From: Synechococcus sp. Nb3U1
GTDB taxonomy: Bacteria; Cyanobacteriota; Cyanobacteriia; Thermostichales; Thermostichaceae
Assembly (NCBI RefSeq): GCF_021533835.1
Contig: NZ_JAKFYQ010000001.1
Location: 592,079 to 656,078, forward strand
Direction of reading: 5' to 3'
Length of the DNA: 64,000 bases
Shown in pieces: positions 8,868 to 18,520 of the stretch. Every line of letters begins with the position of its first letter. The first letter of the stretch is position 1. A program made the position numbers and the translations under genes. The notes beneath the pieces are model-generated. The model ran no database searches and was not told where the DNA came from. It saw only the letters and a program-made list of their open reading frames with translations.

Positions 8868-10016
8868 TCAGCATTGGCCTTGCCAGGTTTGAACGTGCTC
8901 TCCCCCCACCTCTAAGCCGGCTTGATGGCTTTCGGCGGTGAGGATCTGTGTCCAGACTTGGCCGTTGCGCCGCCAAAGCTGCATGAGCAAATGCCCCGCC
9001 AAGGTGTCTCGACAGTTGCGCCGCATCCCTTTGGGGCCTGGGGTAAAGACGGTTTGTCCGGGTTGTCGGCTATGGCCCTGCAGTTGGATACAATGGGCGG
9101 CGTTTTGCCCTGTGATTTGCCAGGATCCCCAGGGATCCACTTGCCAAGTTAGATGAGCCTGGCCGGGTCGCCATTCCAGAAACGGCTGGGATCCCCAACC
9201 GTGCAGGCTGATCAAGGCCACTTCTTCCGAGCGGGCGAGCACTCGCCGTTCGGCTCCGGCACAGGTGAGGCTGAGGCCGGGATGCTCCGGGAAGGCATTG
9301 CACTGGATCCAAAACCAGCGACGCGGAAAACTTTGTCCCCAATTTTTTTCGGCATAGGCGGGAACCTGTTGAAATTCATACCGCTGCCCCCCCCATTCCA
9401 CCCAGCCACTAGCCAAACCGTGGGCCATCAAGATCTGCCAGCCCGGCTCAAAAATGGGCAAATAAGACCAGATCCCCATCGTCGCTTGCGGTGGGATCCC
9501 ATAGGCAAAGTGGGGTTGGATGCGGTAGAGCCAACGAATCGGCTCTGAACAGAGGGGATCCGGCAAAATGCCCTGGTTCAGGTGGGCAGAGAATTGGTAG
9601 CCACTGGAGAGGATCTGAAAGAAAGTGAGGGGATCCTGGAGTCCGGCGGGGTTGTGATCACATCTCCCCTCCCGCAAGGCTCCCCTATGCCCGAGATGAT
9701 CCCGCTCTGCCCAAAACCCGTTGGGATTGGAGAACGTGCGCCAACAGAGCTGATCCTGCGGCCCCAACACCTGCGCCATGCCCCCCTGCTGCGGATTGAT
9801 GGCGTACATAAAAGAAAAACTGACGGAACCCGGGTTAGCTGGCTCGGTTGGATCCCTTGCAATGGGCAAGGTAACTCGGGTGTACCAGCCCTCGAAAAAC
9901 GGCTGCGTCCAGCCATCCCAGTGGTAGCCCGCATGGGGCAGGGATCCCGGATCTTTGAGGACTCTCGGCCTACAGGGATCCACACTCAAAAAAAACCGCA
10001 TCGAGCTCAAGCCCAT
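8868..10016 (-). CDS. Tocopherol cyclase
   Basis: 382 residues matching the tocopherol cyclase family (plant VTE1, Synechocystis slr1737). Motifs: YHWDGWTQPFFEGWYTRV near the start, SFSFMYAINP, and AEKNWGQSFPRRWFWIQ around residues 225-240, all hallmarks of the family. The enzyme closes the chromanol ring of 2,3-dimethyl-6-phytyl-benzoquinol in vitamin E synthesis, at the membrane. Length fits cyanobacterial members. A second Met at residue 6 (MRFFLSVDPC) is an alternative start. No other tocopherol genes are adjacent. The 3' end faces the tRNA on the same strand. The gene is dense in GGATCC, as are most genes here. Confidence 0.88.
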   Translation of the reverse strand: MGLSSMRFFLSVDPCRPRVLKDPGSLPHAGYHWDGWTQPFFEGWYTRVTLPIARDPTEPANPGSVSFSFMYAINPQQGGMAQVLGPQDQLCWRTFSNPNGFWAERDHLGHRGALREGRCDHNPAGLQDPLTFFQILSSGYQFSAHLNQGILPDPLCSEPIRWLYRIQPHFAYGIPPQATMGIWSYLPIFEPGWQILMAHGLASGWVEWGGQRYEFQQVPAYAEKNWGQSFPRRWFWIQCNAFPEHPGLSLTCAGAERRVLARSEEVALISLHGWGSQPFLEWRPGQAHLTWQVDPWGSWQITGQNAAHCIQLQGHSRQPGQTVFTPGPKGMRRNCRDTLAGHLLMQLWRRNGQVWTQILTAESHQAGLEVGGEHVQTWQGQC

Positions 10017-10207
10017 AGATAAAGTTCAGTAGATAAAAACCTATGATTATCAAAGGAATAATTATATTGTCTCTATATTTATCTACCTTTAAGATAACAA
10101 CCAAGCTAGGACTTAAGGATCTCTTGAGATTTCACGGAGGGGACTTCGTGGCTCTAGCGGATTGAAGGCTTTGTTTTTGCGTTCATTATCCTTTCAATGA
10201 GGTAAGC

Positions 10208-11512
10208 ATGAGTTCACGTCGCAACTTCTTGCTGTCCGCTGGAGCAGCAACAGTTGGCGGAATTTTGAGTAGTCGTTTGGCACAGGCCAGTTCCGGTTAC
10301 TGGGTTGCTCAGGCCAGTGGCCCAGAGACTCCTAACGTCAAGTTGGGTTTTATTCCGATTGTGGAATCTGCCCCCCTGATTATTGCCCAGGAAAAGGGGT
10401 TCTTTGCCAAACATGGCATGACTGGCGTGGAGGTTCTCAAGCAGGCCAGTTGGCCTGCAGCGCGTGACAATGTAGTCATTGGTTCAGCGGGTGGAGGCAT
10501 TGATGGAGGCCAGTGGCAAATGCCCATGGCTCATCTGATTCATACCGGAGCGATTACCAACAACCAGCCTGTCCGTATGGCGCTTTTGTGTCAACTAATT
10601 ACTCAGGGGAATGGAATTGCCGTGGCAGGTATGCACACTGGCAAAGGACTAGGGCTGGATATTTCAGGAGCAGCAGAGTACATCAAAAACTTTCCGGCCA
10701 CCAATGGACGTAAGTTCAAAGCTGCCCATACGTTTCCCAATGTGAATCAGGACTTTTGGATTCGCTACTGGTTTGCCGCAGGGGGTATCGATCCAGATCA
10801 AGATATTGATCTATTGGCCGTTCCTTCTGCTGAAACAGTGCAGGGTATGCGCAATGGCACCATGGATGCCTTTAGCACCGGGGATCCCTGGCCCTACCGA
10901 ATTGTAGCGGATGGAATCGGGTTCATGGCAGCTCTGACCCATCAAATTTGGCCCTTCCACCCTGAAGAATATCTGGCTATCCGGGCCGATTGGGTGGAAC
11001 AAAATCCCAAAGCAACCCAAGCCATTTTGATGGCAGTGATGGAAGCGCAGCAGTGGTGCGATGATCCAGCCAACCGTGAAGAACTGGTGCGCATTCTATC
11101 CCGGCGCGACTATCTAAATGTTCCAGCCGATGTGCTAACACCTCCCTACCAAGGTAACTATGAGATGGGAGATGGCAAGCCCAAGATTCAAGACTTTAAT
11201 GCTGGCCCACTGTATTGGGAAGATGGTCGCGGTAGTGTTTCTTATCCCTACAAGAGTCATGATCTTTGGTTCTTGACTGAAAGTCTACGTTGGGGCTTCC
11301 ACAAACAATTCATTCCTGATTTGGATACGGCGCGTCGCCTGGTGGATGAGGTAAACAGAGAAGATCTGTGGCGCGAGGCGGCCCAGGCTTTGGGGGTCAG
11401 CAACATTCCCAGCAGCACCTCACGGGGTACGGAACGCTTCTTTGATGGGGTAGTGTTTGATCCCCAGGATCCACAAGCCTATCTGAACAGCTTAAAAATC
11501 AAGAAAGCCTAA
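10208..11512 (+). CDS. nrtA: Nitrate/nitrite ABC transporter substrate-binding protein NrtA
   Basis: 434 residues. The N-terminus [18 protein letters not shown] is a Tat-type twin-Arg signal. The body is the NrtA/CmpA/SsuA fold: [71 protein letters not shown]. The segment GGQWQMPM is what I recall for NrtA; CmpA (bicarbonate) typically has GAHILTPMP there, so nitrate is preferred. First gene of nrtABCD. The start is preceded by TGAGG at 10198. The 191 bp upstream holds no perfect GTA-N8-TAC NtcA box, so NtcA control is not evident from sequence. A hairpin follows the stop. Confidence 0.92.
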   Translation: MSSRRNFLLSAGAATVGGILSSRLAQASSGYWVAQASGPETPNVKLGFIPIVESAPLIIAQEKGFFAKHGMTGVEVLKQASWPAARDNVVIGSAGGGIDGGQWQMPMAHLIHTGAITNNQPVRMALLCQLITQGNGIAVAGMHTGKGLGLDISGAAEYIKNFPATNGRKFKAAHTFPNVNQDFWIRYWFAAGGIDPDQDIDLLAVPSAETVQGMRNGTMDAFSTGDPWPYRIVADGIGFMAALTHQIWPFHPEEYLAIRADWVEQNPKATQAILMAVMEAQQWCDDPANREELVRILSRRDYLNVPADVLTPPYQGNYEMGDGKPKIQDFNAGPLYWEDGRGSVSYPYKSHDLWFLTESLRWGFHKQFIPDLDTARRLVDEVNREDLWREAAQALGVSNIPSSTSRGTERFFDGVVFDPQDPQAYLNSLKIKKA

Positions 11513-11918
11513 TTGGCCTCTATGTGCTGGATTGGAGAAGATATCGATCTTTCTCCATCCAGCCAACGGGATTCGTAGCTAACAGTATCTCGCTGGGTTA
11601 TTCAGTAACTATCGTTTGTATTAGGTTCGTTATGTTGGCACTGATCAATATTCTTCGGGAATACTCTTATTCTAGGGATCCCTTTTCCTATGAACCGAAG
11701 AAGCCCTGCTTGGCTAAGCTACTCTTGTCAGTGACGATTGGGTTGTTAGGTTTTGCAATTGCTCTGAAAGTTTTGTTGAGCTTGGAAACCCTATGCTTGC
11801 CTACAGGGTCAAAAAACCAAACAGGCCAGAACTCCTGTCTCATTTCTCAAATTCTGTAAAGCCTGTCCAAACTCCAGAGAGCCTCAAAGTTTTACTGTCC
11901 TCTATCTGCTACTAACCC
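11513..11918 (+). other. nrtA-nrtB spacer, 406 bp, with a hairpin at its start
   Basis: No convincing gene. A strong imperfect stem lies 13 bases after the nrtA stop (11526-11563): GCTGGATTGGAGAA against TTTCTCCATCCAGC, with no T-tract after it. Such structures after a binding-protein gene commonly stabilise the 3' end of its mRNA or slow transcription, giving more binding protein than permease. A 111-codon frame at 11524-11859 has no ribosome site and no recognisable homology, and I do not call it. Confidence 0.55.
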
Positions 11919-12749
11919 ATGACGGCAACACTTTCTTCTCCTGCCTCTAAATCTAAGACTGCAAAAGTTGATCTGACGAAATATCGAGATCAAGTTCTGC
12001 CGCCAGTCGTTGGGATCGTTGGATTTTTGCTCATCTGGCAAATCTTAGCGAGTACCAATCTCATTCGTCTGCCGGGGCCGTGGGATGTTTGGATGGATGA
12101 GCGCAGCCGTTATCTGATTCTTCACCCTTGGTATCGCAATAGTGACCTGGATCAGGGTCTCTTACGGCAAACCCTGGCCAGCCTAAAACGGGTGGCGATT
12201 GGCTATTGCAGCGCCGGATTGGTGGGGATTGCCCTCGGTATTTTGGTGGGCAGCAGTACCTGGATTAATCGTGCTTTGGATCCAATTTTTCAGTTTTTAC
12301 GCATGGTAGCTCCCCTGGCTTGGGTACCGATTTCCCTGGCAGCTCTGCAACGCAATGAACCTGCTGCTCTCTTCGTGATTTTCATTACCTCGATTTGGCC
12401 AATTTTAATCAACACTGCTGTGGGAGTGCGCCAGATCCCAGAGGACTATATCAATGTGTCCAAGGTACTCAAGCTCTCCAAGATAGACTTCTTCTTTAAG
12501 GTCTTGTTGCCCTCTGCCTTGCCCTATATGTTCACCGGCTTGCGGATTGGCATTGGTTTGTCTTGGTTGGCGATTATTGCAGCAGAAATCGTCATGTCGG
12601 GTGTACCTGGAATTGGCTTTTTTATTTGGGATGCCTATCAGCAAAATTACGTGACTGAGATCATTGTTGCCGTTGTTTACATCGGGGCTGTGGGTTTGTT
12701 GCTGGATCGACTGATGACAGCTTTACAAGCCAAAATAGCAAATCGCTAG
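11919..12749 (+). CDS. nrtB: Nitrate ABC transporter permease NrtB
   Basis: 276 residues with about six membrane segments. The BPD_transp_1 signature EAA loop is visible as INVSKVLKLSKIDFFFKVLL, and the ending PGIGFFIWDAYQQNYVTEII is typical of NrtB/SsuC-type permeases. It forms the inner-membrane channel for nitrate/nitrite, working with NrtA outside and the ATPases NrtC and NrtD inside. A short basic N-terminal tail precedes KYRDQVLPPVVGIVGFLL. The next gene follows after about 47 bases, so it is co-transcribed with nrtC. Confidence 0.93.
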   Translation: MTATLSSPASKSKTAKVDLTKYRDQVLPPVVGIVGFLLIWQILASTNLIRLPGPWDVWMDERSRYLILHPWYRNSDLDQGLLRQTLASLKRVAIGYCSAGLVGIALGILVGSSTWINRALDPIFQFLRMVAPLAWVPISLAALQRNEPAALFVIFITSIWPILINTAVGVRQIPEDYINVSKVLKLSKIDFFFKVLLPSALPYMFTGLRIGIGLSWLAIIAAEIVMSGVPGIGFFIWDAYQQNYVTEIIVAVVYIGAVGLLLDRLMTALQAKIANR

Positions 12750-12796
12750 GCTTTTTCGATGCTTTTTATACTGTTTTGCTTGAGGAGGTATTGGTT

Positions 12797-14797
12797 GTGT
12801 CTGTACTGGTGAATGTGGAGCAGGTAGAAAAGTCTTTTGGTTTACCTGGAGGTCAGGAATATCTCGCTCTCAAAGGCATTAATTTGCAGATCCATCAAGG
12901 AGAATTCGTTTCCCTGATTGGGCATTCTGGTTGTGGTAAGTCTACCCTCTTGAATATGGTGTCGGGTTTGGCTTTGCCTACAGGTGGGGTAGTAGCTTTG
13001 GATGGACAAACCATCACTGCCCCTGGCCCGGATCGCATGGTGGTGTTTCAGCATTACTCTCTGTTGCCTTGGCTAACTGTGCGGCAAAATGTTGCCTTGG
13101 CTGTGAATGCGGTTCTGAAAAATTATTCCCAGGCAGAACGACAACAGATTATTGAGGAGCACATCGATTTGGTGGGGTTACGCCATGCTGCTGATAAGCC
13201 TCCGGCCCAGCTGTCAGGGGGTATGAAGCAGCGGGTGGCCATCGCTCGCGCTCTTGCTTTACGGCCCAAAGTGTTGTTATTGGATGAGCCATTTGGGGCT
13301 TTGGATGCTCTGACACGAGGCAATTTGCAAGAGCAACTGATGCGCATATGTGAAGAACATCACATGACCACCATTATGGTCACCCATGATGTGGACGAGG
13401 CGGTGCTGCTCTCGGATCGGGTAGTCATGCTCACCAATGGGCCGGGATCCCATATCGGTAATATTTTAACCATCGATATTCCCCGCCCTCGCCGTCGCTT
13501 GGAGGTGGTGAATCACCCCAGCTACTATAGCTACCGTAGCGAAATCATCTACTTTTTAAATCAACAAAAACGGATTAAACAATGGCGTGCCCGCAAAGAG
13601 GCGGTGATTGCCCGACATGGCTTGGAAAAGGTCAACCTGGATATTGGCTTTGTGCCTCTGACCGCCTGTGCTCCGCTAGCGGTGGCTCAAGAAAAGGGCT
13701 TTTTTGCTAAGCACGGATTAGAAGAGGTGAAGCTGGTGCGGGAAACCAGTTGGCGTGGGATCCAAGATGGCATCATTGGGGGGTATTTGGATGGTGCCCA
13801 AATGCCCGCCGGTATGCCGATATGGATGTCTTTGGGGGGTGGAGACAATTCCCCGCAGCCGATAGTGACGGCCCTGACCCTCACCCGCAATGGCAACGCC
13901 ATTACCCTACACAAACGCTTTTACGAGCAAGGGATCCACACCCTCAGCCAGCTGAAGGCCTACATTCTGGATAGCCCCAGCCGGCAACTCACCTTTGGGG
14001 TGGTGCATCCCAGCTCAATGCACAATTTGCTGTTGCGCTACTGGTTGGCCGCCGGTGGGATCCACCCCGACCAGGATGTAGTGCTGAAAACCTTGCCCCC
14101 GGCCCAGATGGTGGCCAATTTGACGGCGGGCAACATCGATGGCTACTGTGTGGGGGAACCCTGGAATTTGCGGGCCGCCCTCGAAGGCAGCGGCTTTACG
14201 GTGGCCACTGATCTGGAAATTTGGCTGGGGCATCCGGGCAAGGTGCTGGGGGTACGGGAAGACTGGGCCAGAGCCTATCCCAATACCCACATTGCCTTGG
14301 TCAAGGCCCTTATGGAGGCCTGTCGCTACTGCGAGGATTCAGCCCATCACGAGGAAATTCGCGAGCTCCTCAGCCGACGCGCCTACCTGAGCACGGACAA
14401 AAGCTACATCCATCTGGGGGATCCCCATCGTATCACCTGTGACCTGGATACCCCGATGCGGGAATATGCCCACCATCAGTTCTTTTTGGGAGCGGGTAAC
14501 CGCCCCAGCCGCACGGAGCATCTGTGGATGATGACCCAGATGGCTCGCTGGGGAGATCTGCCCTTCCCCCGCAACTGGGTGGAGATCTTAGAGCGGGTCT
14601 GCCAAGTAGGGGTTTTCAGTACAGCGGCCCGTGAGTTGGGCATTGATGTCTCCTATCAGCGGCATCCCATTCAATTGTTTGATGGAGTTCCCTTCAATGG
14701 GGAGGATCCCGTGGCTTACCTCAACAGTTTGCCCATCAAACACGATATCTACATGGCAGAAGTGGCCTTGAACCGCCGTCCATTGGTGCTATCGTAA
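12797..14797 (+). CDS. nrtC: Nitrate ABC transporter ATPase NrtC with fused NrtA-like regulatory domain
   Basis: About 666 residues. The N-terminal 255 are an ABC ATPase: Walker [11 protein letters not shown]-loop [11 protein letters not shown], signature [12 protein letters not shown], Walker [13 protein letters not shown]. From about residue 285 to the end is a second NrtA-like solute-binding domain ([65 protein letters not shown]). In cyanobacteria this cytoplasmic domain senses nitrate and mediates ammonium-triggered inhibition (family knowledge). An in-frame ATG exists at 12776, but GAGGAGG at 12782-12788 places the likely start at the GTG at 12797 (8-base spacing) or the TTG at 12791. 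Confidence 0.93.
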   Translation: MSVLVNVEQVEKSFGLPGGQEYLALKGINLQIHQGEFVSLIGHSGCGKSTLLNMVSGLALPTGGVVALDGQTITAPGPDRMVVFQHYSLLPWLTVRQNVALAVNAVLKNYSQAERQQIIEEHIDLVGLRHAADKPPAQLSGGMKQRVAIARALALRPKVLLLDEPFGALDALTRGNLQEQLMRICEEHHMTTIMVTHDVDEAVLLSDRVVMLTNGPGSHIGNILTIDIPRPRRRLEVVNHPSYYSYRSEIIYFLNQQKRIKQWRARKEAVIARHGLEKVNLDIGFVPLTACAPLAVAQEKGFFAKHGLEEVKLVRETSWRGIQDGIIGGYLDGAQMPAGMPIWMSLGGGDNSPQPIVTALTLTRNGNAITLHKRFYEQGIHTLSQLKAYILDSPSRQLTFGVVHPSSMHNLLLRYWLAAGGIHPDQDVVLKTLPPAQMVANLTAGNIDGYCVGEPWNLRAALEGSGFTVATDLEIWLGHPGKVLGVREDWARAYPNTHIALVKALMEACRYCEDSAHHEEIRELLSRRAYLSTDKSYIHLGDPHRITCDLDTPMREYAHHQFFLGAGNRPSRTEHLWMMTQMARWGDLPFPRNWVEILERVCQVGVFSTAARELGIDVSYQRHPIQLFDGVPFNGEDPVAYLNSLPIKHDIYMAEVALNRRPLVLS

Positions 14798-14929
14798 CCA
14801 TGATTGCCCATGCTCATCTATAGTGACTCATAGCGATCACTTTAGATCTTTGGTTACTTTGATTTGGGCATTCCAGTCTATCTCTCACCCCTAGCCAATT
14901 CCAAGAACTTTGCTTAGGAGTAAGCTCAA

Positions 14930-15766
14930 ATGACGGCAATTCTGACCGATCCTGCCAAGATTCAAGTAGCAGCCAAACCTTACCTAAGTATTGAAAATGT
15001 CAGCAAAATCTATCCCACCCCCAAAGGTGACTACCCCGTTTTGCGAGACATCAACCTCACCATTCAGGAAGGTGAGTTTGTCTGCCTAGTCGGACACTCC
15101 GGTTGCGGCAAGACCACTCTTCTGAACATGGTGTCTGGCTTTGCTCAGCCGACGAGCGGATCTGTACAGCTAAAAGGGCGAACCATCACAGCTCCGGGGC
15201 CAGATCGGATGGTGGTGTTCCAGGGTTATGCTCTGCTGCCTTGGCTGACTGTTTATGACAATGTCTATTTGGCAGTTCAATCGGTATTTCCCCAAAAGAG
15301 CCAGTCGGAAAAGCATCAAATTGTGGAGGAACATCTGCATTTGGTAGGACTAGGGGAAGCAGCCCAGAAGTATCCGCCGCAAATTTCGGGAGGGATGAAA
15401 CAGCGAGTAGCGATTGCCCGTGCTCTGGTCATTCGCCCGGAAGTGCTGATTTTGGATGAGCCTTTTGGCGCTTTGGATGCCATCACCAAAGAAGAATTGC
15501 AGGAGGAGTTGCTGCGAATTTGGAACGATCACCGTTGTACGGTCTTGATGATCACTCACGATATCGATGAGGCTCTGTTTTTGGCCGATCGACTGGTGTT
15601 GATGACCAACGGCCCGGCGGCTACCATCGGACAGGTGATCGATATTCCCTTTGCTCGGCCCCGCGATCGGGAGCGCATTTTGGAAGATCCGCAATACTAC
15701 CGCCTGCGCAATTCCATCTTAAGTTATCTCTACGGGCATGAGGCCAATCCAGAAGCAGCGCACTAA
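14930..15766 (+). CDS. nrtD: Nitrate ABC transporter ATPase NrtD
   Basis: 278 residues, a single ABC domain without the solute-binding extension of NrtC: Walker A GHSGCGKTT, VVFQGYALLPWLTV, signature [12 protein letters not shown], Walker [13 protein letters not shown], switch THDIDEALFLADR. It pairs with NrtC as the nucleotide-binding heterodimer. The start ATG is preceded by TTAGGAG. It is 132 bp after nrtC; that gap contains AGTGA-N10-TCACT, a possible weak hairpin. narB and nirA, often in the same operon elsewhere, are not next to it. Confidence 0.94.
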   Translation: MTAILTDPAKIQVAAKPYLSIENVSKIYPTPKGDYPVLRDINLTIQEGEFVCLVGHSGCGKTTLLNMVSGFAQPTSGSVQLKGRTITAPGPDRMVVFQGYALLPWLTVYDNVYLAVQSVFPQKSQSEKHQIVEEHLHLVGLGEAAQKYPPQISGGMKQRVAIARALVIRPEVLILDEPFGALDAITKEELQEELLRIWNDHRCTVLMITHDIDEALFLADRLVLMTNGPAATIGQVIDIPFARPRDRERILEDPQYYRLRNSILSYLYGHEANPEAAH

Positions 15767-15837
15767 CAGATCAGAGCTTCCAAGATCTAGCCCGTAAGAC
15801 GATTGCTATGAAAAAATCTTGATTGCGAGAGCTGAAG

Positions 15838-16506
15838 ATGCCGCGTGTTTATCCTTATCAACCGATTTTGCTGAGAATTTTGCATGGTGCAGCAGCAGTA
15901 CTAACTGTTTTAGCTCTGATTTCAGGCTTTTGGGTTTACAACACCTATGACAAACGTTGGGGTGCCCTTCCTTTACCTACGCTAGGAGATATACAGGGTA
16001 TTCACGGTACAATCGCTTTAACTTTTCTGTTGTTTTTGCCAATCTTTGCTCTTTATAGCTTTCATCTTGGCTATCGTCGCTTAATCCAAGAGCAATCACT
16101 TAGTCAGCTAAAAAAATATGGTAAGCCAGTTTTTTGGATCTCTATTCACCATTTGATTAATACACTGATGCTGCTTTCAGTAACGCTTGCAGTGGTGACA
16201 GGTCGAATGATGAAAGAAGAGTGGCTTCCCGCTAGAGAGATCAATCATCCATGGTATTTGGTGCATTTGATAGCCTGGGTATGTGTGTTTATCAGCATTG
16301 CACTGCATCTGCTGATGGGTGCCAAAGTCGGTGGAGTGCCTTTGCTTCTGTCTATGTTCAATTGGAAAGTCAAAGGCGAAGATTCTTTTCCCTCTTGGCT
16401 AAAAGGATTCAAGATCAAACACTCTAGCTTGGTTTTAAGAGCTACTGAATTTGTTGTGATTGGAGGAATTGTTTTGGCGTTTGTTTTGCCAGTTCTTAGT
16501 GTCTAA
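15838..16506 (+). CDS. Cytochrome b561-like membrane protein
   Basis: About 222 residues with four main membrane spans and one at the C-terminus. His residues suited to bis-His heme ligation lie in the spans (LRILHGAAAV, IHGTIALTF, WISIHHLINT, ISIALHLLMG), matching the bacterial cytochrome b561/Ni-hydrogenase b-type subunit family. It would carry electrons in the membrane; the partner is unknown. I prefer the ATG at 15838 (MPRVYPYQP); a TTG five codons earlier is also in frame. It is AT-richer and lacks the GGATCC motif frequent in its neighbours. It follows nrtD by about 70 bases and may be co-transcribed, but a role in nitrate metabolism is only suggested by position. Confidence 0.75.
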   Translation: MPRVYPYQPILLRILHGAAAVLTVLALISGFWVYNTYDKRWGALPLPTLGDIQGIHGTIALTFLLFLPIFALYSFHLGYRRLIQEQSLSQLKKYGKPVFWISIHHLINTLMLLSVTLAVVTGRMMKEEWLPAREINHPWYLVHLIAWVCVFISIALHLLMGAKVGGVPLLLSMFNWKVKGEDSFPSWLKGFKIKHSSLVLRATEFVVIGGIVLAFVLPVLSV

Positions 16507-16531
16507 TCTATATTTTTGTAAGGATTGATGC

Positions 16532-18250
16532 TCAGGGATCCCCGGATGAATTCAGCCGTTGCTGCTGGGCTAACCGGAAATTAAGCAAAATCACCGGTAA
16601 GATTCCCACCAACACGATCGCCAAAGCTGGGGCTCCTGCTTCCGCTAGCCGTTCATCAGCGGCCATCCGGTAGGTCTGCACCGCCAAGGTGTCAAAGTTA
16701 AAGGGCCGCAGCACCATTGTGGCGGGCAATTCTTTCATCACATCTACGAATACCAGGATCATCCCCCCCAGGATCCCTCCCCCCATCAGGGGTAGATGCA
16801 CTCGCCACAGGGTTCCCAGGGATCCCTGGCCTAGGCTGCGGGCTGCTTCATCCAAGCTGGGAGGAATCCGCATCAGGGTGGCTTCGATGGTGGAGAGGGA
16901 AACCGCCAAAAATCGCACCAAATAGCCAAAAATTAACGCTGTGATTGTGCCACTGATCACCAAGCCAGGGGGTTGTTGGAAAAGTACCTGCCGCAGATGG
17001 CTCAACATCTGATCCAGCCGCCCCAGGGGGAGCAGTACCCCCACGGCGATCACCACCCCTGGCAGAGCATAGCCCAAAGACGACAGCTGTACCGCTAGGC
17101 GCAGACCCCAGGGGGATCCCAGGCGTCCTAACCCCTGCAGCCGCAGGCCATAAAGCACCAGCACGGATACCAATATGGCAATCACCGCCGTCACTGTGGC
17201 CAGCACCAAGCTGTTTTGGGCGTAGCTCCAGAAGCGGCGACCCAAGCTCCCCTGTCGTAGGGTCATATTCAACAGGATCAGGGCGGGAACGCCAAAGCCC
17301 AAGACAATCGGGATCCCACAGGCTAGCCAAGCTCCCACGGCTCGCATTCCCCGCAGGACATAACGACTGGCGGCGGGTTTGCACCCCTGGCGATAGTAGC
17401 GTGCTCGCCGTCGAGCCATTTGCTCTCCTACCATCAGCAGCAGCACCAACAGCAGCAACAAAGCTGACAACTGGGCTGCCGCCACCGGGTTGCCCAAGGC
17501 CGTCCAGGTTCGGTAAATGCCTGTCGTAAAGGTATCTACCCCGAAATAGCTGACGGTACCAAAATCATTCAGAGTTTCCATTAGCGCCAACAGAGCCCCA
17601 GCTACAATTCCTGGTCGGGCCAGGGGCAACGCCACCTTCCGAAAGCTGGCCCAAGGGCCGTAACCCAGGGATCGGCTCACCTCCAAGCAGGCCACTGATT
17701 GCTCCTGAAAAGCCAGCCGCGCCGCCAAATACACGTAGGGATATAAGGTGAGAATCAGCAGCAGCGTTGCCCCCCAGAGGGAGCGGATGTTGGGAAACCA
17801 GTAGTCGCCAATTCCCCAGCCGGTGATCCGCCGCAGCCAAATCTGAAAGCCGCCGGTTACCTGCAAAAAATCGGTATAGGCATAGGCCAAAACATAGGTG
17901 GGGGCCGCCAGGGGCAATACCAGCATCCATTCCAGCCAGGCCCGCCCCCAAAACTCACATAGGGTCACCAACCAGGCGGTGCCACTGCCTACCAGGATCA
18001 CCCCCGTTGCCACCCCTACCATCATCAGTAGGGAATTGCGTACGTAAAGCCCTAGCACCGTCCCTGCCAGATGTTCCCACACCTGCCGCTCGTCCGCTAG
18101 CAGACTCAACAACACCGTCAGGGTGGGCACCAAAATTAGGCCCGTTAAAACCAGGGTGAGCAATGCCCAGCAGTTTAACCTAGGCCATTGCATTTTCCTG
18201 AGGCTGTGCCCAAAGTATTTCTTTAGGGGTGGCTCGGCCAGTTTGCTCAT
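16532..18250 (-). CDS. futB: Ferric iron ABC transporter permease FutB
   Basis: 572 residues with about 12 membrane segments in two homologous halves, the fused permease layout of FutB/SfuB/FbpB. Each half has a BPD_transp_1 EAA-type loop (LEVSRSLGYGPWASFRKVAL in the first, LDEAARSLGQGSLGTLWRVH in the second). It would import ferric iron across the inner membrane with the FutA-type binding protein whose gene lies 270 bp upstream on the same strand. The ATPase FutC is not in the window. It converges with the cytochrome b561 gene, the two stops being about 25 bases apart. Confidence 0.88.
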   Translation of the reverse strand: MSKLAEPPLKKYFGHSLRKMQWPRLNCWALLTLVLTGLILVPTLTVLLSLLADERQVWEHLAGTVLGLYVRNSLLMMVGVATGVILVGSGTAWLVTLCEFWGRAWLEWMLVLPLAAPTYVLAYAYTDFLQVTGGFQIWLRRITGWGIGDYWFPNIRSLWGATLLLILTLYPYVYLAARLAFQEQSVACLEVSRSLGYGPWASFRKVALPLARPGIVAGALLALMETLNDFGTVSYFGVDTFTTGIYRTWTALGNPVAAAQLSALLLLLVLLLMVGEQMARRRARYYRQGCKPAASRYVLRGMRAVGAWLACGIPIVLGFGVPALILLNMTLRQGSLGRRFWSYAQNSLVLATVTAVIAILVSVLVLYGLRLQGLGRLGSPWGLRLAVQLSSLGYALPGVVIAVGVLLPLGRLDQMLSHLRQVLFQQPPGLVISGTITALIFGYLVRFLAVSLSTIEATLMRIPPSLDEAARSLGQGSLGTLWRVHLPLMGGGILGGMILVFVDVMKELPATMVLRPFNFDTLAVQTYRMAADERLAEAGAPALAIVLVGILPVILLNFRLAQQQRLNSSGDP

Positions 18251-18520
18251 CCAACTTAGGTGAAATTTTCACAAACTCAAATTAATGTTCCTCTCTCAGT
18301 CGATAATCGGCTGAGAACCTGATCCCAATCAAGAAACCTTATTCTACCCTCTCACGAACCTGGGTTTGGATAAAGCCAAAGCTGGCATGGGTTCTGACAT
18401 GGGCTAACTTACTCAAGATATCGGGGATCCCTGACCAGGGATCCCCACCCTCCGGAGCCAGGATCAAGTCTGTCTATCTGAATTAAGGTTTTTGAGCTAG
18501 ATATTTGCTCCCGCCAAACC
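18251..18520 (-). other. futA-futB spacer with a perfect inverted repeat
   Basis: No gene is seen. At 18423-18446 an 11 bp perfect inverted repeat (GGGGATCCCTG, AC, CAGGGATCCCC) is built from two GGGATCCC octamers. It lies after the futA stop and could fold in RNA as an attenuator or 3' stabiliser, but there is no T-tract on either strand. It may be only a paired HIP-like motif. Confidence 0.45.

Noticed and set aside
8579-8941. 120-codon frame across the tRNA
   Set aside because: It overlaps the tRNA-Arg and the end of the tocopherol cyclase gene, so it is not a real gene.
10017-10207. NtcA box upstream of nrtA
   Set aside because: I looked for GTA-N8-TAC and GT-N10-AC and found none that fit.
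10208-11512. Identity as CmpA (bicarbonate-binding)
   Set aside because: GGQWQMPM and the [10 protein letters not shown] block fit NrtA better than the GAHILTPMP of CmpA.
11524-11859. 111-codon frame between nrtA and nrtB
   Set aside because: No ribosome site, overlaps the hairpin, and the sequence does not resemble a protein family.
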